From: Sphingobium baderi
GTDB lineage: Bacteria; Pseudomonadota; Alphaproteobacteria; Sphingomonadales; Sphingomonadaceae
Assembly: GCF_001456115.1 (NCBI RefSeq)
Contig: NZ_CP013264.1
Coordinates: 682,001-746,000, forward strand
Reading direction: 5' to 3'
DNA: 64,000 nucleotides
Below are positions 8,929 through 19,774 of the stretch, piece after piece. The position numbers and the translations under genes are program-made. The notes under the pieces are model-generated. The model saw only the letters and a list, made by a program, of their open reading frames with translations, did not search any database and was not told the DNA's origin. The number at the start of each line of letters is the position of its first letter. Positions within the stretch are counted from its first letter, which is position 1.

Positions 8929-9627
8929 TCAGGCTCTGGCGTCGGATACGAGCTTGAGCTGGCCGCTCTGCTTGAGCGCATCGATGACGATATCTCGCGC
9001 CGATCCGTAATAATCCTGAAGCAGCGCGATCGCCCGGTCGCCGTCGCGCGCCAGAACGGTGGTGATGAATTCGCCCTGGAAGGCGTGCAAGCGGGGCTTG
9101 TCCTGCGCTACCGGCATGCAGAGCTGCCGGTAGCGCGCAGCCTGTGCATAGAGAAGGTCGTGCATCCATAGCAGCCATTCATTCTGACACCCGGCGACCA
9201 ACGCCTTGTGGAAGGCGCTATGCGCTTCGGCGAACAGATCGTCGGCCGCAGGCGATCCGTCCAGCGCCTCCAGTCGCCGTTCCATGCGATGGCAAGCCGC
9301 CAGCAGATTCGATTCCCATTCGACATCGCCGCTTTCCATCGAAGAGCGCAGACACAGGGAATCAATCGCGGTGCGGGCCTCCGTCACTTTGACGAAATCC
9401 TCGATCGCGAGATCGGCGGCGCGAAAGCCCCGGTTCTGCTCCGACTTGACCAGCCCTTCCGCAATAAGCCGCGACAACGCCTCCCGCACCGCACCGGGGC
9501 TGACCTCCAGCGACTGGGAATAGGTGGATACGTTGATGCGGTCGCCCGGCTCAAGCCGGCAGGACAATAATTCGGCGCGCAGCCGGTCATAGGCCTTGAG
9601 GGTCTGGTTGCTTTCAAGGAGCGTCAT
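8929..9627 (-). CDS. GntR-family transcriptional regulator with FCD ligand domain
   Basis: A 232-aa regulator. Residues 1-75 form a winged helix (SPGAVREALSRLIAEGLVK, then an NRGFRAA wing). The rest is an all-helical FCD domain with the typical EAHSAFHKAL and CQNEWLLWMHD segments. FCD regulators bind small organic acids and usually repress catabolic operons. The start is ATG 9627, overlapping the stop of a seven-codon leader ORF that carries the strong GGAGG. It is divergent from the TonB receptor operon, which it probably controls. Confidence 0.88.
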   Translation of the reverse strand: MTLLESNQTLKAYDRLRAELLSCRLEPGDRINVSTYSQSLEVSPGAVREALSRLIAEGLVKSEQNRGFRAADLAIEDFVKVTEARTAIDSLCLRSSMESGDVEWESNLLAACHRMERRLEALDGSPAADDLFAEAHSAFHKALVAGCQNEWLLWMHDLLYAQAARYRQLCMPVAQDKPRLHAFQGEFITTVLARDGDRAIALLQDYYGSARDIVIDALKQSGQLKLVSDARA

Positions 9628-9644
9628 GCTGGTTTGGCTAGCAT
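9624..9644 (-). CDS. Six-residue leader ORF coupled to the GntR gene
   Basis: A GAGGAGG Shine-Dalgarno sequence sits 8 bases before ATG 9644. The frame reads Met-Leu-Ala-Lys-Pro-Ala-stop and its TGA overlaps the GntR ATG as ATGA. The regulator has no good Shine-Dalgarno of its own at that start, so translation may depend on re-initiation after this minigene. No in-frame start for the regulator exists at the GGAGG position. This is read directly from sequence; function is inferred. Confidence 0.45.
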   Translation of the reverse strand: MLAKPA

Positions 9645-9722
9645 GGACACCGCCTCCTCGCCAGCCCCGTTTTGCCGTCAAGTGGATCAATTATCTTTGA
9701 TTTGACATATCATATTTTTTTC

Positions 9723-9751
9723 TTGACGAAATCGTCGATCAGTTCGATTAA
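9723..9751 (+). promoter_or_regulatory. Putative sigma-70 promoter of the TonB receptor/Rieske operon
   Basis: TTGACG (9723-9728), a 17-bp spacer and GATTAA (9746-9751) lie 88 bp before the receptor start, in an AT-rich divergent intergenic region (9645-9839). A TGACATATCA near-palindrome at about 9704-9714 overlaps the upstream side and could be a GntR operator, but this is not established. Confidence 0.45.
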
Positions 9752-9839
9752 ATCGCCAATCGGCGCCAGTCCATGCGCCGCCATGTCGATCGAGTGCGAT
9801 CCCGGGACACATCGGACGCTCGAAAAGGGGAGAATTGAA

Positions 9840-12128
9840 ATGCGCCATCCAACCGCAACCTATCTGTCCGGCTGCGCCATCGCGGCCATGCTGCTGCCGT
9901 TGGCCGGCACGGCCTTTGCTCAGGACGAGCCCGCAATAGAACGGCCCGCTGGCGACGACATCGTCGTCACCGCGCGCAAGGTCGCGGAAAATGTGCAGGA
10001 CGTGCCCATTTCGATGACGGCGATCGGCGGCGCGGCCCTCGAACGCCAATCGGTTCAGAGCATCGCCGACGTGCAGCAGCAGGTGCCCAACCTGTTCCTG
10101 CAGGAATCCGCTTCGGAACCCCAGGCGCTCAACCTGTCCTTGCGTGGCCAGCGGCAGAACGACATCCTGCTGACGGTTGATCCATCGGTCGGCATTTATG
10201 TCGACAATCTTTATTATCCCCGCACGATGGGCCTACGCAACGCATTGGTCGACGTCGCACGGGTCGAGGTGCTGCGCGGACCGCAGGGCACGCTTTATGG
10301 CCGCAACACGACCGGCGGCGCGATGAGCATCTATTCCAACGATCCGACCGACCAGATGGGCGCTTCGGTCGAGGCGAGCTATGGCAATTATAATGCCTGG
10401 GAGCTGATCGGCATCGCCAACGTGCCGCTCGGACAGGATGTGGCGCTGCGCGTGGTGGCGCAGCATCGCGAACATGACGGCTATGGCGAGAATGCCGCCG
10501 GCCAGGATCTTGCGAACGAGAATTCCACCTATCTGCGCGCCAAGCTGAAGGCCCAGCTGGGCGACCGCATCACCGCGACGGTCAGCGGCAGCTATCAGCG
10601 CGGATCGAACAACGGCCCGATCGTGAAGCTTGCCGGTCTCGCGCCGACCGCGATACCGGGCGGCAACGCCGTCGCGGAGGTCGCCCTGGAACTGGGCCTG
10701 CCGCTGACTGCCGAAGGCTTGACCGAGGCATCGGGCATTCTTGCCTCCTATGTGGGGGGCGATCCGTACAAGAGCGGGGTGCTGGGCAATACCAGTTCCT
10801 TCTTCGAATCCTGGAGCGTGGGTCTCGACCTCAATTTCGAGATCACCGACGATATCAGTTTCCGGTCGATCACCGGATACCAGCATCTCAAGCGGGCGAA
10901 TTACAGCGACGCCGACGGAACGCCATTCGACATCATCTCCGCCGAGCGCCTGACGCCCCAGGATGGCTATTTCAGTCAGGAATGGCAGGTGCTGGGCAAG
11001 ACCGGCATCCTGCAATGGGTGGCCGGCGTCTATATGGGCCTGGAATCGGGCCGCGAATATTCCCCCTCCGTGGCCCTTCCGATGCTGAGCGCAGCCAATC
11101 CTTCGGTCACCGACGGACGGGTGCGGAACAACACCTATGCCGGGTTCGGGCAGGTGACGGCGGAACTGGCGACCGGCCTGCGCCTGACGGCGGGCGCGCG
11201 CTATTCGGTGGACGACCGGCAGCTCATCGTCGCCAACACCACAGCGGGCCTGTGCGCCGTGCCTAAGGGCGGCTATGCCAGCACGATCGCCGGTGGGCCC
11301 AACAGCCAATGTCCGCGCAAGTTCAGTACGACATTCTCCGACCCGTCCTGGCTGGTCTCGCTCGATTACAAGGCGGCGCCAGGCATATTGACCTATGCCA
11401 AGATCGCACGCGGCTATCGCACGGGCGGCTGGAACCTGCGAGGCCGCAATACGATCGAGGGCTTTTCCTCCTTCAATCCGGAAACAGTCACCGAATATGA
11501 AGTGGGCTTCAAGTCCGACCTGTTCGACCGGATGCTGCGCCTCAACTTCGCGGCCTATTATGACGACTATAAGGGCATCCAGCGTTCCGCATCGGTAGCG
11601 ACCGCGGGCGGGCCGCAAACCTTCGTCAATAACGCCGCAAGCGGACGGATTCAGGGGTTCGAACTGGAATCGACCCTGCATCTGGGCGACTTCACCCTCA
11701 GCGGATCGACTGGCCTGACCGACGCGAAATATAAGAGATTCCTGACCGCGACAGGCGACCGGTCGCACGAAAGCTTCGGCATTCCCAAATGGACGGCGGG
11801 CCTGAGCGGCCGTTATGTCGTGCCACTGGAATCGGGCGATCTGGCCTTCCAGCTCGACGGCAGCTATCGCTCGAAGATCGAACTGGTGCCCGAAACGCCA
11901 ACTGTCAGCCAGGTTACGCAAAAAGCCTATGCGCTGGTCAATGGCCGCATCAGCTATGAGATCAAGGCATGGGATGCCGAGGTCGCGATCTTCGGCCGCA
12001 ACCTGACCGACAAGGTTTATTATGAGATCGCCAGCAATCTGGAGTCGTCGATCGGCTATAACTATCTCATAACCGGCGATCCCCGCACCTTCGGCATCAG
12101 CTTCAAGAAGAAGTTCGGGGGCATTTGA
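9840..12128 (+). CDS. TonB-dependent outer membrane receptor
   Basis: A 762-aa receptor with a signal peptide cleaved after a TAFAQD-type site, followed by DIVVTARKVAENVQDVP, the usual start of sphingomonad receptors. The plug domain (about residues 45-155) contains VEVLRGPQGTLYGRNTTGG. A 22-strand beta-barrel follows, with the conserved YKAAPGILTYAKIARGYR region. Start at ATG 9840. It imports a scarce or bulky substrate using TonB energy. As the first gene of an operon with a flavoprotein and oxygenase halves, its cargo is probably the substrate of that oxygenase, perhaps an aromatic compound. Confidence 0.9.
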   Translation: MRHPTATYLSGCAIAAMLLPLAGTAFAQDEPAIERPAGDDIVVTARKVAENVQDVPISMTAIGGAALERQSVQSIADVQQQVPNLFLQESASEPQALNLSLRGQRQNDILLTVDPSVGIYVDNLYYPRTMGLRNALVDVARVEVLRGPQGTLYGRNTTGGAMSIYSNDPTDQMGASVEASYGNYNAWELIGIANVPLGQDVALRVVAQHREHDGYGENAAGQDLANENSTYLRAKLKAQLGDRITATVSGSYQRGSNNGPIVKLAGLAPTAIPGGNAVAEVALELGLPLTAEGLTEASGILASYVGGDPYKSGVLGNTSSFFESWSVGLDLNFEITDDISFRSITGYQHLKRANYSDADGTPFDIISAERLTPQDGYFSQEWQVLGKTGILQWVAGVYMGLESGREYSPSVALPMLSAANPSVTDGRVRNNTYAGFGQVTAELATGLRLTAGARYSVDDRQLIVANTTAGLCAVPKGGYASTIAGGPNSQCPRKFSTTFSDPSWLVSLDYKAAPGILTYAKIARGYRTGGWNLRGRNTIEGFSSFNPETVTEYEVGFKSDLFDRMLRLNFAAYYDDYKGIQRSASVATAGGPQTFVNNAASGRIQGFELESTLHLGDFTLSGSTGLTDAKYKRFLTATGDRSHESFGIPKWTAGLSGRYVVPLESGDLAFQLDGSYRSKIELVPETPTVSQVTQKAYALVNGRISYEIKAWDAEVAIFGRNLTDKVYYEIASNLESSIGYNYLITGDPRTFGISFKKKFGGI

Positions 12129-12151
12129 ACCAAATGAAAGGGGAGCGGGCG

Positions 12152-12736
12152 TTGCAATTGGACGGCGGAGCGTTGAAACAGCTTTTTACAGAGGCGCGGA
12201 CACATAATAGCTGGCGGCAGGAAACGCTGTCGCCGGCGGATTTCCGGGCCATATACGATCTGTCGAAATGGGGTCCGACCACGGCCAACACCAATCCCGC
12301 CCGTTTCCTTTTCGTCCATACGGCAGAGGGTAAGGAACGGCTGAAGCCCTTCGTCTTTCCCGGCAATGTCGACAAGGTGATGAGCGCGCCCTGCACGGTC
12401 ATCATCGCCTGGGACATGGCATTCCACGAAAAAATGCCGCAGCTTTTCCCCTCGCGCGACATGAGCGCCACCTTCGCGGGCAAGGACGCGCTGATCGCCG
12501 AGGTGGGTTTTCGCAGCTCAACGCTCCAGGGCGCCTATTTCATGATGGCGGCGCGGGCGCTGGGCTTCGACTGCGGCCCCATGTCGGGCTTCGACCTGGA
12601 AGGGGTGGACCGGGAATTACTGGCGGAACGGGGCTGGAAATCCAACTTCCTGTGCAATATCGGTCATGGCACGCCGGAGGGCCTGTTCCCTCGCAATCCC
12701 CGGCTCGATTATGAACAGGCCTGCGTGGAACTCTAG
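12152..12736 (+). CDS. RutE-like nitroreductase-fold flavoprotein
   Basis: A 194-aa protein close to RutE of E. coli (196 aa), a putative malonic semialdehyde reductase of the Rut pyrimidine pathway. Shared blocks include LFTEARTHNSW, SKWGPTTANTNPARF, HTAEGKERL and CGPMSGFD. I prefer TTG 12152 because AAGGGGAG lies six bases upstream; ATG 12134 is the alternative, but the Shine-Dalgarno would then be inside the gene. No other rut genes are present, so the true substrate is open. It starts 23 bp after the receptor stop and ends 3 bp before the Rieske gene. It might reduce an aldehyde product or supply flavin-derived electrons. Confidence 0.8.
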   Translation: MQLDGGALKQLFTEARTHNSWRQETLSPADFRAIYDLSKWGPTTANTNPARFLFVHTAEGKERLKPFVFPGNVDKVMSAPCTVIIAWDMAFHEKMPQLFPSRDMSATFAGKDALIAEVGFRSSTLQGAYFMMAARALGFDCGPMSGFDLEGVDRELLAERGWKSNFLCNIGHGTPEGLFPRNPRLDYEQACVEL

Positions 12737-12739
12737 GCC

Positions 12740-13618
12740 ATGACAGCGCGACCCTATTGGTGGGCAGTAGCTCATGAAGCGGACATTCCGGCCAGCAGGC
12801 CGGTTGCGGTCAAGGTCGGCGATCTGGCGCTGGTACTGTTCCGCGATGGCACCGGCGCAGTCGCCGCGCTGGAGGATCGCTGTGCCCACCGGCGCGCGCC
12901 ACTGTCGTTGGGCGTGGTGACGGCGGAGGGACTGGTGCAATGCCCTTATCATGGCTGGCGTTACGAAGGGGCCAGCGGCAAGTGCCGAGCCATCCCGAAT
13001 TTCTCAGCGCAGGAAAAGGTGCCCGGCAATTTCGGTGTCCGCCCCTTTGCCACCCGGATCGTCGACGGCTTCGTTTTCGTCTGGACCGGCGACAGAGGGA
13101 ACGTGGGGAACGAGCCATCGGCCACGATGGATGCGCCCACGGCCCGGCATGCGCGCGCCTTGCCCTGTCCACACGCCATGTATGCGGCACTGATGCTGGA
13201 CCGGCCCGGCGTTCTGCTGTCTATCGGCGGGATACGCCTGCTCGACGATTTTCGCTGGGGCGATCCGCGCCGGGAGGAAAGTGCGATAGTGAGCGAATTC
13301 GGGGCGGTCTGGTCCGGCAAGCGCCTTGACCGGTTGCCTTCCAGCCCGCCGCTCACCCTGCGCGTTACCGTCGCTGCCGGAACAGCCGCCACGCATGTCA
13401 CGTTACGGGACGAAGCGGACACTATGATCGCAGCTGCCTTCCTGGCCGCCACGCCGCAAGGCGCGATGGTGACGCAGGTGCGGCTAGCGGGCTGGGCGAC
13501 CGATGGTCCCAGGGGCAAGCCGGCTACCATCGGCATCCGCCCGTCGCTCGATGTAGAGGCCGTCGCCCGCACCCGTGTCGCTGCCCTGCCCGACTGGCAG
13601 GCGTTGTCGGCTGTTTGA
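12740..13618 (+). CDS. Rieske [2Fe-2S] half of a split Rieske oxygenase
   Basis: A 292-aa protein. Residues 1-120 form a complete Rieske domain: CAHRRAPL (Cys48, His50) and CPYHGWRYEG (Cys68, His71), followed by VDGFVFVWTGD. The rest (about 145-292) corresponds to the catalytic domain of oxygenase alpha subunits but lacks the D-x2-H-x4-H iron motif. The matching region reads YAALMLDRPGVLL with no His pair. It is therefore predicted to carry electrons but not to activate oxygen. The next gene, 13 bp downstream, has the opposite deficiency. Together they probably form one hetero-oligomeric oxygenase. Confidence 0.85.
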   Translation: MTARPYWWAVAHEADIPASRPVAVKVGDLALVLFRDGTGAVAALEDRCAHRRAPLSLGVVTAEGLVQCPYHGWRYEGASGKCRAIPNFSAQEKVPGNFGVRPFATRIVDGFVFVWTGDRGNVGNEPSATMDAPTARHARALPCPHAMYAALMLDRPGVLLSIGGIRLLDDFRWGDPRREESAIVSEFGAVWSGKRLDRLPSSPPLTLRVTVAAGTAATHVTLRDEADTMIAAAFLAATPQGAMVTQVRLAGWATDGPRGKPATIGIRPSLDVEAVARTRVAALPDWQALSAV

Positions 13619-13631
13619 GAGGATCGATGCC

Positions 13632-14627
13632 ATGACCATGACGATGGATGCCACCGCGCCCGACCCGGCCGCGTCCCGACAGGTTCCCTGGACACCAGGC
13701 AGTTTCGCGCTCAGCCATGCCTGGTTCCCGCTGGTGCATCTGGCCGAATTGGGCAGAATGCCCATCCGCCGCATGATCCATTCGCAAAGCTATATCATCC
13801 GCAGGACCGGCGAGGGGATCGTCGCCAACCGCGACAGCGCTTCGGGTCCGGCGGCCCCGGTGATCGCCCGTTACGGCTTCGCGTGGATATGGCATGGCGA
13901 TCCGGCCGAGGCGGATGACGCCTTCATGCCCGACATCCCCTTCCTGCCGCGCGACCGATTGCAACCCGGCTATGCGCGGGACACCAATTTCTTCCACTGC
14001 ACCTACGAGCTGGTGCTGGAGAATATACTGGACCTCACCCATATCGATTTCGTCCATCGCAACTTCTCCGGCCCGGAGGATTCGGACGAAGATACGGTCC
14101 GTTTCGAATCGACATCCGAAACGGTGACGATGATCCGTACGATCCGGAACAAACAGACGTCGGACTATCAGCGGGACGTGCTGGGCATCACCGCGCCTTT
14201 CCAGGACCAGCATGTCTTCACCCATGTCTTCATCCGCAGCGGCGTATGCTTCCTGCATTCGCACTATAGCGCCGCGCCCTCCATGCCGCTGATGCAGAGC
14301 AATACACCCGAGTCCCGTTTCATGACCCGTGCCAGCGTGGTGTTTGGCATCCAGCAATGCGACTCGCCGGCCTATCGCCGCGCCTGGCCCCGGACCGGGC
14401 CGACGGTGGCCGCGCAGGACGAAGCCATGCTGGACCCGCAGAACCCGCGCTATCTGAATGACCCAGGCAAGGCCGATTTCTCAACCCGGTTCGACGCCGC
14501 TGGCCTGCATTTTCGCAGCCGCTACAATGCGCTGGTCGAGCGGCAGAAGGCTGGCGATTTCGCCTATATGCCAGATTATCTCGACGGCAACGATGTCGCG
14601 GAGGTGCTGAAGGTCAGGCGCGTCTGA
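13632..14627 (+). CDS. Mononuclear-iron catalytic half of a split Rieske oxygenase, lacking the cluster domain
   Basis: A 331-aa protein from ATG 13632, with a GAGAGGA Shine-Dalgarno. It aligns with Rieske non-heme oxygenase alpha subunits of the vanillate/dicamba demethylase type. The iron site is intact: NILDLTHIDFVH gives Asp134, His137 and His142, and the probable third ligand is Asp263 in AAQDEAML. Upstream, the strand before the cluster (SYIIRRTGEGIVANRDS) runs straight into YGFAWIWHGDP. The roughly 50 residues that carry both C-x-H/C-x2-H pairs are absent. NdmC of the caffeine demethylase complex is a known precedent for a Rieske-less catalytic subunit. Confidence 0.85.
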   Translation: MTMTMDATAPDPAASRQVPWTPGSFALSHAWFPLVHLAELGRMPIRRMIHSQSYIIRRTGEGIVANRDSASGPAAPVIARYGFAWIWHGDPAEADDAFMPDIPFLPRDRLQPGYARDTNFFHCTYELVLENILDLTHIDFVHRNFSGPEDSDEDTVRFESTSETVTMIRTIRNKQTSDYQRDVLGITAPFQDQHVFTHVFIRSGVCFLHSHYSAAPSMPLMQSNTPESRFMTRASVVFGIQQCDSPAYRRAWPRTGPTVAAQDEAMLDPQNPRYLNDPGKADFSTRFDAAGLHFRSRYNALVERQKAGDFAYMPDYLDGNDVAEVLKVRRV

Positions 14628-14693
14628 CTATGTCCGTGCCGCCAGCCATATGAACGATCGGTTCCATTCTTCCTGACACTGCCGCCCATGCCA

Positions 14694-14727
14694 GGCGCGC
14701 CCGCCATCGGGCAAGCGGCAGCGCGCC
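14694..14727. repeat. Inverted repeat between convergent genes
   Basis: GGCGCGC (14694-14700) pairs with GCGCGCC (14721-14727), with an additional short stem inside. It lies between the ends of the oxygenase operon and maeB and may act as a weak terminator for either strand; no T-run is present. Confidence 0.3.
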
Positions 14728-16989
<2,262 letters not shown>

Positions 16990-17111
16990 CGTCCCACTAT
17001 CTCCGGCTTTGATCTCCTCCGCCCTAGCGGCAACGCACTCTTGTGGGCAAGCGCGAGAAACGTCTTTTTCGTGCTCTTTCCTGCGCGGCCCGTTGCCGCT
17101 ATCCGCAAGAC

Positions 17112-19763
17112 ATGCGCGCATCGAAGGATAACTCCGCTTCCCAGGCAACGCCCATGATGGCGCAATATCTCTCGCTCAAGGCGGAAGCGCGGGATTGCCT
17201 GCTCTTTTATCGCATGGGCGATTTTTTCGAACTGTTTTTCGACGATGCGAAGGCAGCCGCCGCCACGCTGGACATCGCGCTCACCAGCCGGGGGGAGCAT
17301 GACGGCGCGCCGATCCCGATGTGCGGCGTTCCGGTGCACAGCGCGGAAAGCTATCTGGCACGGCTGATCAAGGGCGGGCATCGCGTCGCCATCGCCGAAC
17401 AGACAGAAACCCCGGCGGAGGCCAAGGCGCGGGGGAGCAAGGCGCTCGTGGCGCGGGCCATCGTGCGCTATGTAACGGCAGGCACGCTGACCGAGGAAAC
17501 GTTGCTCGACGCACGGCGCGACAATATGCTGGTGGCGATCGCCAGCGTGGGCGGCGAGGGATCGGAGGAGATCGGCCTTGCCGCCGCCGACATCTCCACC
17601 GGACGGTTCGAAACGATGACGCTGCGCGCCGCCGACCTGCCCGCTGAGCTGGCGCGATTGCGGCCGAGCGAAACGGTGGTGGCGCAGGGCGCGGAGATCG
17701 AACTGCCCGACATGCATGCCTTCGACCGGGCCGCCTTTTCCAGCAGCCGCGCCGAAGCGGCGTTGAAGCGCCTGTTCGGGGTCGCGACGCTCGACGGGTT
17801 CGGCCAGTTCGACCGGGCGGAACTGGCCGCGATGGGGGGCCTGATCGGCTATCTCGACCATGCGGGCAAGGGGAAGCTGCCCTTCCTCGCGCCGCCGCAG
17901 CGCAAGACGCGGGGCGCCCATGTCGCCATCGACGCGGCCACGCGGGAAAGCCTGGAGATCATCGCGACCATGGCGGGCGCGCGGGCAGGCAGCCTGCTGG
18001 GCGCGGTCGACCGCACCGTGACGGGCGCAGGTGCGCGGCTGCTCGCGCAGGATCTGGCCGCGCCGCTGATGGACCAGCCGATGATCGAGGCGCGGTTGGG
18101 CCTTGTCCAGCTTTTCCATGACGATGCGATGTTGCGCGACCAGTTGCGCGGAGCGCTGCGCGCCTTGCCTGACATCGGCCGCGCATTGGGCCGGATCGCG
18201 CTCGGCCGGGGAAGCCCGCGCGATCTGGGGCAACTGCGCGACGGGCTTGGCGAAGCGCGGCTGCTGCGCGAACGGTTGGGCAGGCTTTCCGATCAGCCGG
18301 TGCTGCTGGCGCAACTGCTCCCCGCGCTCGATGGGCATGGCGAACTGGTAGATGCCCTTTCCCGCGCTATGGTGCTGAGCCCGCCGACCGAAACGGCCAA
18401 TGGCGGCTACATCGCCGATGGCTACGACCCCGCGCTCGATGAACTGCGCCGCATGGCAGGCGACGGACGACGCGCCATCGCCGCGCTGGAAACCAAATAT
18501 CGCGAGCAGACCGGCATTTCCTCGCTCAAGATCCGGCATAATGGCGTGCTGGGCTATCATGTCGAAGTGCCTGCCCGCGCCGCCGACGCGTTGATGCAGC
18601 CCGATAGCGGATTCACCCATCGCCAGACGCTTGCCGGTGCGGTGCGCTTCAATTCGGTCGACCTGCATGAGGAAGCGGGGCGCGTCGCGCAGGCGGGCGC
18701 GCATGCGCTGGCGGCCGAAGCCGCGCATCTGGAGGAACTGATCGCCGCTGCGCTGGCACGCAAGGCCGATATTGCCCGCGCCGCTGATGCGCTCGCTCGG
18801 CTGGATGTAGCGGCGGCGCTCGCTGAACGGGCAGCGGAAGGCGGTTGGCAGCGGCCCCATTTCGTGGCGGACGACGGCGCGGGACCGTGCCTCGACATCG
18901 TAGGGGGGCGGCATCCGGTGGTGGAGGACTCGTTGCGGCGCGAAGGGCAGCCCTTCGTTGCCAATGACTGCCGCCTCCATGAAAGCGACCGGCTGTGGCT
19001 CGTCACCGGGCCGAATATGGGCGGTAAATCCACCTTCCTGCGGCAGAATGCGCTGATCGTGATCCTGGCGCAGGCGGGCGCCTTCGTGCCAGCGCAGGCG
19101 GCCAGGCTCACTCTTGTCGATCGCCTGTTCAGCCGCGTCGGCGCATCGGATAATCTGGCGCGTGGGCGGTCCACCTTCATGGTGGAAATGGTGGAAACCG
19201 CCGCCATTCTCTCACAAGCGACGGAGCGCAGCTTCGTCATCCTGGACGAAGTGGGGCGCGGCACCTCGACCTATGACGGCCTTGCGCTGGCGTGGGCCGT
19301 GGTGGAGGCGGTGCATGAGGTCAATCGATGCCGTTGCCTGTTCGCGACCCACTATCATGAACTGACCCGGCTGGCGGAGACATTGTCGTCCCTGTCGCTC
19401 CACAATGTCCGCGCGCGGGAGTGGAAAGGCGATCTGGTTCTGCTGCACGAGGTGGCCGACGGTCCCGCCGATCGCAGCTATGGCCTTGCCGTGGCGCGCC
19501 TTGCGGGCCTTCCCGCCGCCGTGCTCAAGCGGGCGAAGGACGTCCTCGCGCGTCTCGAAGCAGGCAAGGCCAAGACCGGCGGCATCGCGGCGGGGCTGGA
19601 CGACCTGCCCCTCTTCGCCGCCGCTGCCGCGCAGGAGGAGGCAGACGCCGATCCCCTGCGCGAAGCCATCGACGCCATCGACGCGGACGCCCTTTCCCCG
19701 CGCGAGGCGCTCGATCACATATATCGGCTGAAACAACTGGCGGCAGCGCGGGACGAGCATTAG
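17112..19763 (+). CDS. mutS: DNA mismatch repair protein MutS
   Basis: An 883-aa MutS of usual length. The mismatch-binding domain has YRMGDFFELFFDDA containing the Phe-x-Glu motif. The core and clamp follow, and the ATPase has GPNMGGKSTFLRQ (near residue 633), DEVGRGTSTYDGLA and FATHYHEL. I chose ATG 17112 (MRASKDN); ATG at 17154 or 17157 would also preserve all domains. It recognises mismatches and recruits MutL. It ends 11 bp before glnD, suggesting co-transcription. Confidence 0.95.
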   Translation: MRASKDNSASQATPMMAQYLSLKAEARDCLLFYRMGDFFELFFDDAKAAAATLDIALTSRGEHDGAPIPMCGVPVHSAESYLARLIKGGHRVAIAEQTETPAEAKARGSKALVARAIVRYVTAGTLTEETLLDARRDNMLVAIASVGGEGSEEIGLAAADISTGRFETMTLRAADLPAELARLRPSETVVAQGAEIELPDMHAFDRAAFSSSRAEAALKRLFGVATLDGFGQFDRAELAAMGGLIGYLDHAGKGKLPFLAPPQRKTRGAHVAIDAATRESLEIIATMAGARAGSLLGAVDRTVTGAGARLLAQDLAAPLMDQPMIEARLGLVQLFHDDAMLRDQLRGALRALPDIGRALGRIALGRGSPRDLGQLRDGLGEARLLRERLGRLSDQPVLLAQLLPALDGHGELVDALSRAMVLSPPTETANGGYIADGYDPALDELRRMAGDGRRAIAALETKYREQTGISSLKIRHNGVLGYHVEVPARAADALMQPDSGFTHRQTLAGAVRFNSVDLHEEAGRVAQAGAHALAAEAAHLEELIAAALARKADIARAADALARLDVAAALAERAAEGGWQRPHFVADDGAGPCLDIVGGRHPVVEDSLRREGQPFVANDCRLHESDRLWLVTGPNMGGKSTFLRQNALIVILAQAGAFVPAQAARLTLVDRLFSRVGASDNLARGRSTFMVEMVETAAILSQATERSFVILDEVGRGTSTYDGLALAWAVVEAVHEVNRCRCLFATHYHELTRLAETLSSLSLHNVRAREWKGDLVLLHEVADGPADRSYGLAVARLAGLPAAVLKRAKDVLARLEAGKAKTGGIAAGLDDLPLFAAAAAQEEADADPLREAIDAIDADALSPREALDHIYRLKQLAAARDEH

Positions 19764-19774
19764 ATAACAGACAG

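Noticed and set aside
10233..11921. A 562-codon open frame antisense to the TonB receptor
   Set aside because: No family motifs or ribosome-binding site. It mirrors the codon pattern of the high-GC receptor gene.
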